Shown piece by piece: positions 53,078-61,610 of a DNA stretch of 64,000 bases. The stretch comes from Acidovorax sp. 106 (GTDB lineage Bacteria > Pseudomonadota > Gammaproteobacteria > Burkholderiales > Burkholderiaceae_C), in NCBI RefSeq assembly GCF_003663825.1, contig NZ_RCCC01000001.1, forward strand, positions 1,062,501-1,126,500, in the 5' to 3' direction. Position 1 is the first letter of the stretch. Every line of letters begins with the position of its first letter. The notes beneath the pieces are model-generated. The model did no database searches. It had not been told where the DNA came from and was given only the letters and a program-made list of their open reading frames with translations. A program made the position numbers and the translations under genes.

Positions 53078-54412
53078 ATGAACACAACCCACCGCCCCAA
53101 CATTGTTTTCATCGTGGCCGATGACCTGGGCTATGCCGACCTGGGCTGCTACGGCGGCCGCGACGCCAGCTTTGGACCCGTCTCACCCGTGCTGGACGGC
53201 CTTGCGGCCCACGGCCTCAAGCTCACCCAGGGCTACTCCAACTCGCCCGTGTGCTCGCCCACCCGCTTTGCGCTGATGACGGGCCGCTACCAGTACCGCC
53301 TGCGTGGTGCGGCCGAGGAGCCCATCAACAGCAAAAGCCGGGGCAGCACCACGCTGGGCCTGCCGCCCGAGCACCCCACGCTGCCCTCGCTGCTGCGCGA
53401 TGCGGGCTATCGCACAGCGCTGATGGGCAAGTGGCACCTGGGCTACCCGCCTGCGTTCGGCCCACTGCGCTCGGGCTACGACGAATTCTTTGGCCCCATG
53501 TCGGGCGGGGTGGACTACTTCACCCACTGCAGCTCCACCGGCCAGCACGACCTGTACCTGGGCGACGCCGAGCAGCAAGAAGACGGCTACCTCACCGACC
53601 TGATCACCGACCACGGCCTGGACTTTGTACGCCGCATGGCCGGGGGTGCACGCAGCGGCACGCCGTTCTTTCTGAGCCTGCACTACACAGCGCCCCACTG
53701 GCCATGGGAAACGCGCGACGACGAGGCGCTGGCGCAGGAGGTGAAGGGCAACCTCTTTCACCTGCACGGCGGCAACATCGACACCTACCGCCGCATGATC
53801 CACCACATGGACGAAGGCATAGGCCGCCTGATGGATTTGCTGCGCATCGAGGGGCTGGAACGCGACACGCTCGTGGTGTTCACCAGCGACAACGGCGGCG
53901 AGCGCTTCTCGGACAACTGGCCCCTGGTGGGCGGCAAGATGGACCTGACAGAAGGCGGCATCCGCGTGCCGTGGATTGCGCACTGGCCCGCGGTGATTGC
54001 CCCCGGCGGCACCAGCACGCAAACCTGCATGACCATGGACTGGACCGCCACGATGCTCGACGCAGCAGGCGCGCCCGCCGCCGCCAGCCACCCGCTGGAT
54101 GGCCGCTCGCTCATGCCCCTGCTGCGCGACGCCACTTGGCACGACGACCAGCCCCAGTTCTGGCGCATGAACCACCGGGGCCAGCGCGCCCTGCGCCACG
54201 GCCCCTGGAAGTACCTGCGCGTGGACGGGCACGACTACCTCTTCAACCTGGAAGGCGACGAACGCGAGCGCGCCAACCTGGCCCCTATCGCCCCAGAACG
54301 CCTGGCAGCCATGGTGCAGGCGTGGGAAGCGTGGGAGGCCACCATGCCACCCATCCCTGCCGATGCCACGGTGAGCCTGGGTTATGGGGTGAAGAACATG
54401 CCGCAGCGGTAA
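53078..54412 (+). CDS. Type I sulfatase (arylsulfatase family)
   Basis: A 444-residue sulfatase. NIVFIVADDLGYADLGCYGG holds the metal-binding Asp15/Asp16. CSPTR at 59-63 is the sulfatase signature, in which Cys59 is converted to formylglycine. GKWHLG and FTSDNGGE complete the active site. No signal peptide is seen, so it is probably cytoplasmic and needs uptake of its sulfate ester. A formylglycine-generating enzyme must be encoded elsewhere. ATG at 53078. Confidence 0.94.
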   Translation: MNTTHRPNIVFIVADDLGYADLGCYGGRDASFGPVSPVLDGLAAHGLKLTQGYSNSPVCSPTRFALMTGRYQYRLRGAAEEPINSKSRGSTTLGLPPEHPTLPSLLRDAGYRTALMGKWHLGYPPAFGPLRSGYDEFFGPMSGGVDYFTHCSSTGQHDLYLGDAEQQEDGYLTDLITDHGLDFVRRMAGGARSGTPFFLSLHYTAPHWPWETRDDEALAQEVKGNLFHLHGGNIDTYRRMIHHMDEGIGRLMDLLRIEGLERDTLVVFTSDNGGERFSDNWPLVGGKMDLTEGGIRVPWIAHWPAVIAPGGTSTQTCMTMDWTATMLDAAGAPAAASHPLDGRSLMPLLRDATWHDDQPQFWRMNHRGQRALRHGPWKYLRVDGHDYLFNLEGDERERANLAPIAPERLAAMVQAWEAWEATMPPIPADATVSLGYGVKNMPQR

Positions 54413-54507
54413 CGGGCTGCTTTGCAAGCTGCATCTTAAAGTCCGCTCAAAGGGCGATCCCAAATCACCTGCCTGTGCGCTGACTGAGCTGCGTGCTTAT
54501 TCCATGT

Positions 54508-55243
54508 GCGGGAGCCGGGAAGTGCGCCCGGCGGCGCAGTAACTTTCTCTTGTCTCGCCACCGGATCGCCGGCCGAGAGAAAGTCACCAAAGAGAAAGCG
54601 ACCCCGCTGTCTGCGTCCCCTGCGCTGCGCTACGGGGTAACCTGCGGTGCTCGCGTCCAGCGGGGTCTCGCTCAGACAGTCGCGAGCCCTGATCCGCTGG
54701 CCGCTGCGCTCCTCGGCGCACACAGAGGGGATGAGGGAGCGGACATCCATTCGGGCCATTGCTTCGCTCGGCCCCGTCTCGCGGGCGCAAGCGCCTCGCG
54801 CTGCGCAGGCCGGGCCGAGCACAGCGATGGCCCGTGCGGCTGTTTGGCTGTTTGGCTGTTTGGCTGTTTGGCTGTTTGGCTGTTTGGCTGTTTGGCTGTT
54901 TGGCTGTTTGGCTGTTTGGCTGTTTGGCTGTTTGGCTGTTTGGCTGTTTGGCTGTTTGGCTGTTTGACTCCCCCCTGTGGCTGCGCCTGCGTCGGGGCGG
55001 TTGCGGGGTGGCTCGCGCGTCGCAGCGCGCGAGCTTCGTCATCTGACTCGCTGCGGCTGTCTGAACGAAGCTGCTACGCAGCGCAGTGAGTTCCGCAGCG
55101 CACCCCGCAACCGCACCGCCGCAGGTTGCCCCTTCGCTATGCGAAGGGGTCGCAGACTTGGGGTCGCCTTTTCTTTGGTGACTTTCTTTTGGCGACGCAA
55201 AAGAAAGTTACTGCGCCGCCGGGCGCACTCCCCGGCTCCCGCC
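54508..55243. mobile_element. 736-bp non-coding element with long inverted-repeat ends
   Basis: The outer 45 or so bases at each end (GCGGGAGCCGGG..AGTGCG through CAGTAACTTTCT) are inverted copies with about two differences. Weaker inverted similarity continues for about 130 bases on each side (AGAAAGTCACCAAAGA and AACCTGCG words in both). No transposase frame is present. The element fills most of the 1.1-kb gap between the convergent sulfatase and PepSY genes. It may be a non-autonomous element or a REP/BIME-like composite. Confidence 0.6.
54841..54968 (+). repeat. 8-bp tandem repeat array (15 perfect units plus one variant)
   Basis: TGTTTGGC is repeated 15 times without error from 54841 to 54960, then a variant TGTTTGAC at 54961-54968. 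As 8 is not a multiple of 3, all frames read the same 8-residue cycle, giving artificial long open frames. There is no gene. Perfect short units suggest copy-number change by slippage. Confidence 0.97.
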
Positions 55244-55282
55244 CTCAGCACAGGCATACCACCCAATCAACCCGCAAGCCCC

Positions 55283-55436
55283 GGCTTCGACAAGCTCAGC
55301 CCGAACGGTTGGGAGGTAGAAATGAATGGTGGCGGTGCCCCGGATTCGACAGGCTCAGCACGAATGGGTGGGAGATGAATGGACGGAGCCGGTGCCCTGG
55401 CTTCGTCAAGCTCAGTCCGAACGGTTGGCGCAAGCG
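55283..55436 (+). repeat. Three dispersed-repeat units, 57-60 bases apart
   Basis: GGCTTCGACAAGCTCAGCCC (55283), GGATTCGACAGGCTCAGCAC (55343) and GGCTTCGTCAAGCTCAGTCC (55400), each followed by GAAC/GAAT and a GGTTGG-like end. This CTTCGACAAGCTCAG word is a common intergenic repeat in proteobacteria. The three copies look like a local tandem duplication. Confidence 0.75.
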
Positions 55437-55445
55437 CAGGAAAAC

Positions 55446-55500
55446 ACTACAAATTCCATAGCTTCCCACGCTTACTCCAAAAGCTCCAGAGCCCAAAAAC
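55446..55500 (+). repeat. AT-rich palindromic repeat, copy 9
   Basis: ACTACAAATTCCATAGCTTC, CCACGCTTACTCC, then AAAAGCTCCAGAGCCC. It ends four bases before the stop codon of the leftward PepSY gene, a typical 3'-end position for the family. Confidence 0.6.
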
Positions 55501-55503
55501 ACC

Positions 55504-56979
55504 TCAACCCCTGAGCCCCCACCACACCACACACGCATCCACCACCGCCAGCACCACCATCGACACCCCCACCAACGGAAACACAACCCCGCCCACCACC
55601 AGCAAGGCGGTCACTGCGAACAAAGCACGGCGCTGCGCAGGCAACGGCGGCACACCAACACCGCCCGCAGGCCGGCGCTTGAACCACATCACCGCGCCCG
55701 ACACGCACAGCAGCACAATGCCCGCGCACACCGCCACCAGCAGCAACTGGTTGACCACGCCCCACTCTTGCCCCAGATGGATGTTGATGCCCCACTCCAG
55801 CCAACGCCCCAGCGGGCCGTAGTCGGCGTACGACACGTCGAGCAGCGGCTGGCCGGTGAACTGGTCCAGGTGCACCACGCGCTGGCGGGCCAGATCGTGC
55901 GGATAGACGGAGGCGGTGAACACGCCGCGCACGCCCTGGGGCGGGTTGACGGTGTAGCCCGGGGCCAGTTGCAGGCGCTGCACCTGGGCCATCACGGTGT
56001 CGATGTCCAGCGCAGCGCGTACAGGGCCGGACATTGCGGGCGCGGGTTGCGCAGTCGCCCCCTCGCCATGCAAGGCGTGCGGGTTGTCTTCTGTCTTGGC
56101 CTGTGCATGCGCTGGATGGCTTGCATGGCCTGCACCGCCCGGCTGCTGTGTCTGCTGCAGCGTCCACGGCAGGTGCGCTGCATCGGCCAGGGGTTGGCCG
56201 GACAGGGGCAGTTGCACGCGCACGCCAGCCGGGTAGCCAAAGTTATGGCCGTTGGCCCATACATTGGCCTGGGCTCCCCACAGCACCGACCACGGCATGC
56301 CGGTGATGGCGAGGAACAACAGGCCCACGCCCACCACCAGCCCGGTCACCGCATGCAGATCGCGCCAGTACACGCGCTGGCGCGGGGTGCCGCGCACGCT
56401 CACCACGCCACCCCGCGCTGCTGCGCCTGACCCACGCGGCCACCACAGGTACAGGCCGGTGAGCACCAGCAGAACAGCCCAGCCCGCCGCCATCTCGATA
56501 AAGCCGCGCTGCACGGGGCCAAAGTACTTCAGGCTGTGCAGCTTGCGGATCGTCCAGCCCAGCGTGCCCCGGTCGCTCAGGGTGCCCAGCACCTGGGCGT
56601 TGGCGGGGTTCAGGTACACGGCCACCTTGGCACCATCGGCGGTGCGCACACCCACCTCGGCAGAGCGGCCCGGTGCGGCGGCGGGCGTGTACTTGAACCA
56701 TGCACCCGGCTGCGCTGCCAGGGCTGCGGCCAGCACCGCGCTGTGCGGCGCAGACTCCGATGCGGCAGGCACTGTGAGCAGGTCCGCATGCACACGCTGG
56801 TCGATGGCATCGTGGTAAACAAACAGCGCGCCCGTCACCGCCAGCCAGATCAGCAGGGGCAGCACCAGCAGCCCGGCATAGAAGTGCCAGCGCCACACGG
56901 CGCGGTACAGACTGCTGCGGGTGAGCGCAGTGCCCGGCTCCGCCTGCACATCGGGCACGGAAGTGAGAGCGCGCTCCAT
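55504..56979 (-). CDS. PepSY-domain membrane protein (siderophore/iron reductase-like)
   Basis: A 491-residue inner-membrane protein. The N-terminal segment WRWHFYAGLLVLPLLIWLAV is the PepSY_TM opening; further membrane helices lie around residues 185-205, 225-250, 415-435 and 455-485. Large periplasmic loops contain a His-rich stretch (residues about 305-335: GGAGHASHPAHAQAK) that may bind metal. Such proteins often sit beside TonB receptors and reduce or release imported iron. It starts two bases after the receptor gene. Confidence 0.88.
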   Translation of the reverse strand: MERALTSVPDVQAEPGTALTRSSLYRAVWRWHFYAGLLVLPLLIWLAVTGALFVYHDAIDQRVHADLLTVPAASESAPHSAVLAAALAAQPGAWFKYTPAAAPGRSAEVGVRTADGAKVAVYLNPANAQVLGTLSDRGTLGWTIRKLHSLKYFGPVQRGFIEMAAGWAVLLVLTGLYLWWPRGSGAAARGGVVSVRGTPRQRVYWRDLHAVTGLVVGVGLLFLAITGMPWSVLWGAQANVWANGHNFGYPAGVRVQLPLSGQPLADAAHLPWTLQQTQQPGGAGHASHPAHAQAKTEDNPHALHGEGATAQPAPAMSGPVRAALDIDTVMAQVQRLQLAPGYTVNPPQGVRGVFTASVYPHDLARQRVVHLDQFTGQPLLDVSYADYGPLGRWLEWGINIHLGQEWGVVNQLLLVAVCAGIVLLCVSGAVMWFKRRPAGGVGVPPLPAQRRALFAVTALLVVGGVVFPLVGVSMVVLAVVDACVVWWGLRG

Positions 56980-56981
56980 GG

Positions 56982-59084
56982 CTAGAACTTCCAGTTCAGG
57001 CTGGCGTAGGCGCTGCGGCCATCGCCGGGCGAGTAGCCGGACGAGCCGCTGTCGTACCACGCATAGACGTACTTGCGGTTCGTCACGTTCTTGAGCTGCA
57101 CGCCCACATCCAGCGTGGGCGACAGCCGCCAGGTGGCCCCCAAGTTGAGCAGCGCGTAGCCGCCGGTGCGGCCCAGGGTGTTGGTGCGCTCCAGGTAGTA
57201 GTTGCCCTGGGCGTTGGCCCAGGCGCTGAGCTTGAGCTGCGTGCTGGCCTGGTAGTCCACGCCCAGCGTGGCCAGGTAGTGCGGCACGTTTTCAATCTCT
57301 TTGCCGCGCGTAGCGGGGGCGCTGGGGTCGGGCTCCACAATGCGCGCAATTTGCGACGAGTAGCCCACCCAGCCGCTCCACTGCGCATTCAGGCGGGCGT
57401 TGAGCTGCAGGTCCACGCCCTTGCGCAGGGTGCGGCCCACATTGCCCTGGCCACCGGGGTCGGGCAGGCCGTTCACGCCCAGCACGCGGGCCACTTCGCC
57501 GCTGGCGCGCTGCTCCCAATAGGCCACGCGGGTTTCGATGCCTGCAGCGGGTTGCCACTTCACGCCCGCTTCCCAGCCGTCGTTGAGCGATGGGTCCAGG
57601 TTGCGGCTTTGCGATGCGGTGCGATAGCTGTCGATGCCCGTGCCGATCTGGAACGTGCGGCCCCAATTGGCATACACGCTGGTGTCAGGCCGCACGGCGT
57701 AGGCCACGCTGATCTTGGGCTGGGTGATGGTGCCGTAGTCGTGCACGGGCGAAGTGATTTTGGTGAGCCCATCGGTAAAGCTGCCGCTGACCCGGTCCAC
57801 CCGCAGCGCCGGGATGATCTTGAGCGCCTGCACCGGCTGCACCACGGCCTGCACGTAAGCGCCCCGGGTGTTCAGGTCAAAGTCCCAAGCGCGGATCTGC
57901 GAGTTGCGTGCCTGCTGCACCGTGCGGTAGCGCTCTGCAGCGTTGTCTTGCCACTGGGCGTCCAAGCCGCCTTCGAGCGTGAAGGCATAGGCCCACGCCA
58001 CCTTGGGCCGCCAGGTCAGCGTGGTGATGAGGCCCTTGTGGGTTTCGTCGTTGCCCCGCTCTTGCTGCACGCCGGCCTCTGAAAACCGAACAAAGCGCTG
58101 ATTCTCGTAGTGCTGGGTGTAGGCCTTGGCGGTCCAGGCCAGGTCGTTGGCCAATTGTCCATCCAGGTGGGCGCTCAGTTGCGTGGTCTCGCGTTCGCTG
58201 CGGTCCCACGCGGCGTAGGCGGGCGAGCTGCGCGGTGCGCGGGCGGCCTGCTCGGCCGTGAGGTAGCCGGATTCGAGCGCCTTGTTCTTGTAATAGCGTG
58301 CGATGACACCTGCGCGCCACTGGCCGCCGTCGCTGGTGTAGAACCACTTGCCCGACAGCGCCTTCTTGTCGGCATCGGCATGGTCACGGTAGCCGTCGGA
58401 TTCGCGGGTGGCCACGAAGTAGTTCTGGCTCCAGTTGCCGCTTTCAAAGCCCTTGGTAAGTTGCAGCTCACGCGTGCCATAGCTGCCCAGCGTCACGCTG
58501 GCCTGGCCATCGTTGCCGCCCTTGCGGGTGACGACGTTGGCATTGCCCGCGATGTTGTTCAGGCCGTAGCGCGGGTCGTTGGTGCCGCGCACGATCTCGA
58601 TGGCCTCGATGTCCAGCGGAAACACCGCATCCAAAAACGGCATGCCGCCCGCGTTGTCGTTGCTGGGGATGCCATCGATCAGCAGCTTGACGGCGTTGAC
58701 CCGGCCTTCGCCGTTGAAGCCGCGCATCGAGAAGCGCCCGGCGTCCGTGCCCTGCTTGAACTGCGTGACCTGCACGCCGGGCGCGCGGGTCAACAGCTCC
58801 CAGCTGTAGTCCACATGCTGGTCTTGCAGCACGCTGGCGCCCAGGATATCGACCGAGCTGAACACGTTGCGTGCGTTGAGCGCGCCCGAGGGAGCGGACT
58901 GCACGGTGACCGTGCCCAGCGTAAGGGCGGGGTCGTTGGCAGATTCGACTGCAGGGGTGGAGGTTTGCGCCCAGGCAGATGCCGCGAGCGATGCAATGGA
59001 GGCCGCCACGGCGGCGGCGATGAGGGTGCGTGCAGGCCGTGCGGGGCATGCAAAACGCAGGCCCGAGGAAAGATAAGAAGACAT
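56982..59084 (-). CDS. TonB-dependent outer-membrane receptor (siderophore/metal type)
   Basis: A 700-residue receptor. A signal peptide ends ASAWAQT. The plug domain contains LLTRAPGVQVTQFKQGTDAG and SMRGFNGEGRVNAVKLLIDG. The beta-barrel ends in the typical aromatic residue (SAYASLNWKF). It is most like ferric siderophore or copper receptors; no clear Fur box was seen upstream. The ATG at 59084 is used since the longer frame lacks the leader. It forms an operon with the PepSY gene; the DUF2946 gene lies upstream in the same direction. Confidence 0.93.
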   Translation of the reverse strand: MSSYLSSGLRFACPARPARTLIAAAVAASIASLAASAWAQTSTPAVESANDPALTLGTVTVQSAPSGALNARNVFSSVDILGASVLQDQHVDYSWELLTRAPGVQVTQFKQGTDAGRFSMRGFNGEGRVNAVKLLIDGIPSNDNAGGMPFLDAVFPLDIEAIEIVRGTNDPRYGLNNIAGNANVVTRKGGNDGQASVTLGSYGTRELQLTKGFESGNWSQNYFVATRESDGYRDHADADKKALSGKWFYTSDGGQWRAGVIARYYKNKALESGYLTAEQAARAPRSSPAYAAWDRSERETTQLSAHLDGQLANDLAWTAKAYTQHYENQRFVRFSEAGVQQERGNDETHKGLITTLTWRPKVAWAYAFTLEGGLDAQWQDNAAERYRTVQQARNSQIRAWDFDLNTRGAYVQAVVQPVQALKIIPALRVDRVSGSFTDGLTKITSPVHDYGTITQPKISVAYAVRPDTSVYANWGRTFQIGTGIDSYRTASQSRNLDPSLNDGWEAGVKWQPAAGIETRVAYWEQRASGEVARVLGVNGLPDPGGQGNVGRTLRKGVDLQLNARLNAQWSGWVGYSSQIARIVEPDPSAPATRGKEIENVPHYLATLGVDYQASTQLKLSAWANAQGNYYLERTNTLGRTGGYALLNLGATWRLSPTLDVGVQLKNVTNRKYVYAWYDSGSSGYSPGDGRSAYASLNWKF

Positions 59085-59299
59085 GGTTGGCAAAGGGTTC
59101 ACAACGCGCCTACCCAGCACCGCACGCCAGCGCAGGGCCCGCTCTGCCCACGCCTGCGACCCCACCAGGTTCGCCACAGGCACGCCACAAAGCCAGGCCC
59201 GGCGCCATGGGCGCACGGTCTCGGGGTCAGCGCAAAAAGATGCGGATCAAGAACAGCGCACCGCAGGCGAACCAAGCGCCTGCTGCGTGCACCTCAAAG

Positions 59300-59686
59300 T
59301 CAGACCGTTGTGAACACCGGCGGCCCGCGCGCTGGCAGCGGCGCGCCGTGCCATGAGGCGGTGAAAGCCCGCGCCTGCCAAGGCATGGGCACAGGTTGCG
59401 CTGCCGAGCGAGGCAAGGCCACGGGCGGCAGGCTGGGAGGGGGCGCCTGCAGCTGTAGGCACAGCGAGCAATCGAGCCCGTGCGGGCCCAGAGCTTGCTG
59501 CTGGGGCGTTGATGCATCGTCGCCCGCCGCGCTCACCACCACCAGCTTGACGGCGCCGGAGGCTCCGCACACCAGCTCCAGCGATTGCGGGTGGATGAGC
59601 GGCGCCGCACCGGCCAGCCCGACCACGCCCAAAAACCACGCCAGCACCAGGCGGGCGAGGAAGGGGGAGGTGCGCAGGCGGTGCAT
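59300..59686 (-). CDS. DUF2946-family small protein
   Basis: A 128-residue protein with an N-terminal hydrophobic leader (LARLVLAWFLGVVGLAGAA). LELVCGASGAVKLVV and GLDCSLCLQL, with three cysteines, match the DUF2946 pattern often found near copper/TonB genes. It may be an exported metal-binding protein. It lies 215 bases upstream of the receptor gene, in the same direction. Confidence 0.8.
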   Translation of the reverse strand: MHRLRTSPFLARLVLAWFLGVVGLAGAAPLIHPQSLELVCGASGAVKLVVVSAAGDDASTPQQQALGPHGLDCSLCLQLQAPPPSLPPVALPRSAAQPVPMPWQARAFTASWHGAPLPARGPPVFTTV

Positions 59687-59761
59687 GGAGGCAGATTATG
59701 GCGGGTGGTTGGGGGTTGTGGTGGGGCCGGGGATCAGAGGAGTGATGAAGATCAATCCAAA

Positions 59762-59823
59762 GGAATTTGGCCACCAGCGCTTATGGATAAAGCGCTAATA
59801 GCTATTAATTTCATAGCAATCAG
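59762..59823 (-). repeat. AT-rich palindromic repeat, copy 10
   Basis: Read leftward: TTGCTATGAAATTAATAGCT, ATTAGCGCTTTATCCATAAG, CGCTGGTGGCCAAATTCC. This is one of the best-preserved copies and is in the opposite direction to most others. It lies in the gap between the divergent DUF2946 and DUF1203 genes. Confidence 0.8.
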
Positions 59824-60059
59824 ACCAACCCAGCGCCCGCTCGGATGGAGCCTATCGCAGCCGAGGCACGCGCAAAGACGCATGCGACAGGCCCATGCCA
59901 AGGCCCAACCCCGCCAGTGCGCCCGGTGCACTTCTGTTGGGTCGCATCGCCCCGGGTCGTAACGGGAAGGGGGAAGGGCATGTCCGAAAGCAGCGCGCGT
60001 GGAACCCAGCGCCGCAGTGCAATGGCGGCTGTACCCACCACAACCGAAAAGGTGAAGCC
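59824..60059. other. Intergenic stretch before the DUF1203 gene
   Basis: Apart from the repeat before it, this part of the roughly 370-base gap shows no gene, clear promoter or hairpin that I could support. Confidence 0.4.
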
Positions 60060-60524
60060 ATGAAACTGTCCGTACAGGGAATTCCGAGCGAGGTGGCGCG
60101 GCCACTGCAAGCGGGCGGCAACGACGCAAATGGGCAGACGCCAGTGCAAACCGTGGCCCAAGGCCAAGCCAACCCGTGCCGCCACTGCCTGCAGCTGATC
60201 GCGCCCGGCGACGCCATGCGGGTTCTCTCTTACCGCCCCTTTGCCGACTTGCAGCCTTATGCAGAAACAGGGCCGATCTTTTTGCATGCACACGATTGCG
60301 AGCACTACCAGGCAGACCGGCTGCCCGACTGGTTTGCCTACCTGGACCCGGCCGTGATTCGCGGCTACGGGCACAACCACTGGATACGGTACGAAACGGG
60401 GGCCATCGTTGCAGGCAAAGAACTCACCGACAGGTGCCGCCAGATTCTGGCCGACCCCGAGGTCGCGTATGTGCACATCCGCTCCAAGTTCAATTGCTTC
60501 CAATGCCGCGTGGACCGGGGATGA
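60060..60524 (+). CDS. DUF1203 family protein
   Basis: A 154-residue cytoplasmic protein. PCRHCLQLIAPGDAMRVLSY near residue 40 and GPIFLHAHDCEHY are the two most conserved DUF1203 motifs; the first has a CxxC pair. The C-terminal end SKFNCFQCRVDR adds another CxxC. The function is unknown; metal binding is possible. Single gene, with a repeat on each side. Confidence 0.85.
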   Translation: MKLSVQGIPSEVARPLQAGGNDANGQTPVQTVAQGQANPCRHCLQLIAPGDAMRVLSYRPFADLQPYAETGPIFLHAHDCEHYQADRLPDWFAYLDPAVIRGYGHNHWIRYETGAIVAGKELTDRCRQILADPEVAYVHIRSKFNCFQCRVDRG

Positions 60525-60617
60525 AAGTGGCACAGCCACGCTGGCGACTGCGCGTGGCGCGGGTGCAAGCGGCAGCCCGTCTGGCGTACCCGGATTGCGC
60601 CAGGGCAGCCCGCAAAA

Positions 60618-60674
60618 CGCTATCAATTCAATAGCTTCTAGCGCTTATTGGACGGGCAAAACAGCCCAAATTGC
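60618..60674 (+). repeat. AT-rich palindromic repeat, copy 11
   Basis: GCTATCAATTCAATAGCTTC, TAGCGCTTATTGGACGGGC, AAAACAGCCCAAATT. It lies in the gap between the DUF1203 gene and the convergent creatininase-family gene, and just beyond the latter's stop codon. Confidence 0.75.
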
Positions 60675-60681
60675 CAAAAAT

Positions 60682-61530
60682 CTACCGCCGCACCGTCTCC
60701 AGCGGCAACGCCACCAGTTCGGCCAGCAGGGCCGCCAAGGCCTCGCCCGCAGCCTCCACCACCGCACGGCCTTTGTCGGCCGTAGCCGCATCGGCCTGCC
60801 CCACAGCGCCGCTCTCGTGATAGTCCTCGATGGCCCAGCCCATCTTGGCGCTTTTGCCGTTGCCCAGAATGGCGTAGCGTTCAGCACGGTCTTGCGAGGT
60901 GGATCGGAAATGCTGCGCGTGCTCCATCGCCACCGTGTGGGGCGCCAGGTGCAACATCATCGACGTTTCTATATCGCCCGCATGGATGCCAAACCGATGC
61001 TCGGCTGCGCTGAACAGCCCCTGCACCTCGGGCGGCTGGGGCAGGCTAAACCAGCTGGCGCTGTACACAAGCAGGCCGTGGCGCTGGCGCAGCTCGCGCG
61101 CCACGATGTCCATCACTGCCACATTGCCGCCGTGGCTGTTGAAGATCAGCAGCTTCTTGACCCCCGCCCGCGCCACGCAGGCGCCCAGCTCAGTCCACAG
61201 GGCGATCACCGTGGCGGGCGAGAGGGTGAGCGTGCCCGCAAAATTTTCATGTTCGGTACTCAGGCCAATGTTTTGCGGGGGCAGGAACAGCGCAGGCACG
61301 TCAGCCCCCAGGTGCGGCAGGGCGGCATCAATCACGCCTTGCAGCAGCGTGGCATCCACCGACAGCGGCAGGTGCGGGCCATGCTGCTCCACCGCCGCCA
61401 CGGGCAGCACGGCCACCACCTGCTCGGCTTGGCCGCTGGCCTGCAGCGCGGCAAAGTCGCGGGTGGACAGGTCGGCCCAGAAGCGGGAGGACAAGGCAGA
61501 GGGTGCGGTGGCAGAAGTCATGACCCGCAT
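60682..61530 (-). CDS. Creatininase family hydrolase
   Basis: A 282-residue metal-dependent amidohydrolase-like protein. Metal ligands visible are Glu48, His50 and Asp59 (VEQHGPHLPLSVDA), His133 (NSHGGN) and the Glu of HAGDIETSMM. Relatives include creatininase, MftE and ArfB-type formamide hydrolases. The substrate is not evident. It is divergent from the AlaX gene with 80 bases between. Confidence 0.92.
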   Translation of the reverse strand: MRVMTSATAPSALSSRFWADLSTRDFAALQASGQAEQVVAVLPVAAVEQHGPHLPLSVDATLLQGVIDAALPHLGADVPALFLPPQNIGLSTEHENFAGTLTLSPATVIALWTELGACVARAGVKKLLIFNSHGGNVAVMDIVARELRQRHGLLVYSASWFSLPQPPEVQGLFSAAEHRFGIHAGDIETSMMLHLAPHTVAMEHAQHFRSTSQDRAERYAILGNGKSAKMGWAIEDYHESGAVGQADAATADKGRAVVEAAGEALAALLAELVALPLETVRR

Positions 61531-61610
61531 GGTAGCGGTGCAGCAGCGCCGTGTGACTGAAATGCAGCCAGCGCTGCGGCAAGTTGGCCAGCGCCCGCTA
61601 ACATCACCCC

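Noticed and set aside
54841..54968. CRISPR array or repeat-protein gene
   Set aside because: Units are 8 bp with no spacers, and the open frames exist only because the unit has no stop codon in any frame.
59085..59299. Cobalamin riboswitch or Fur box upstream of the TonB receptor
   Set aside because: I found no B12-box-like core and no convincing 19-bp Fur palindrome, so the receptor's ligand and control remain open.
58110..59798. A 562-codon rightward open frame across the TonB receptor gene
   Set aside because: It is antisense to a clear receptor gene, has no recognisable domain, and long antisense frames are expected in high-GC coding DNA.
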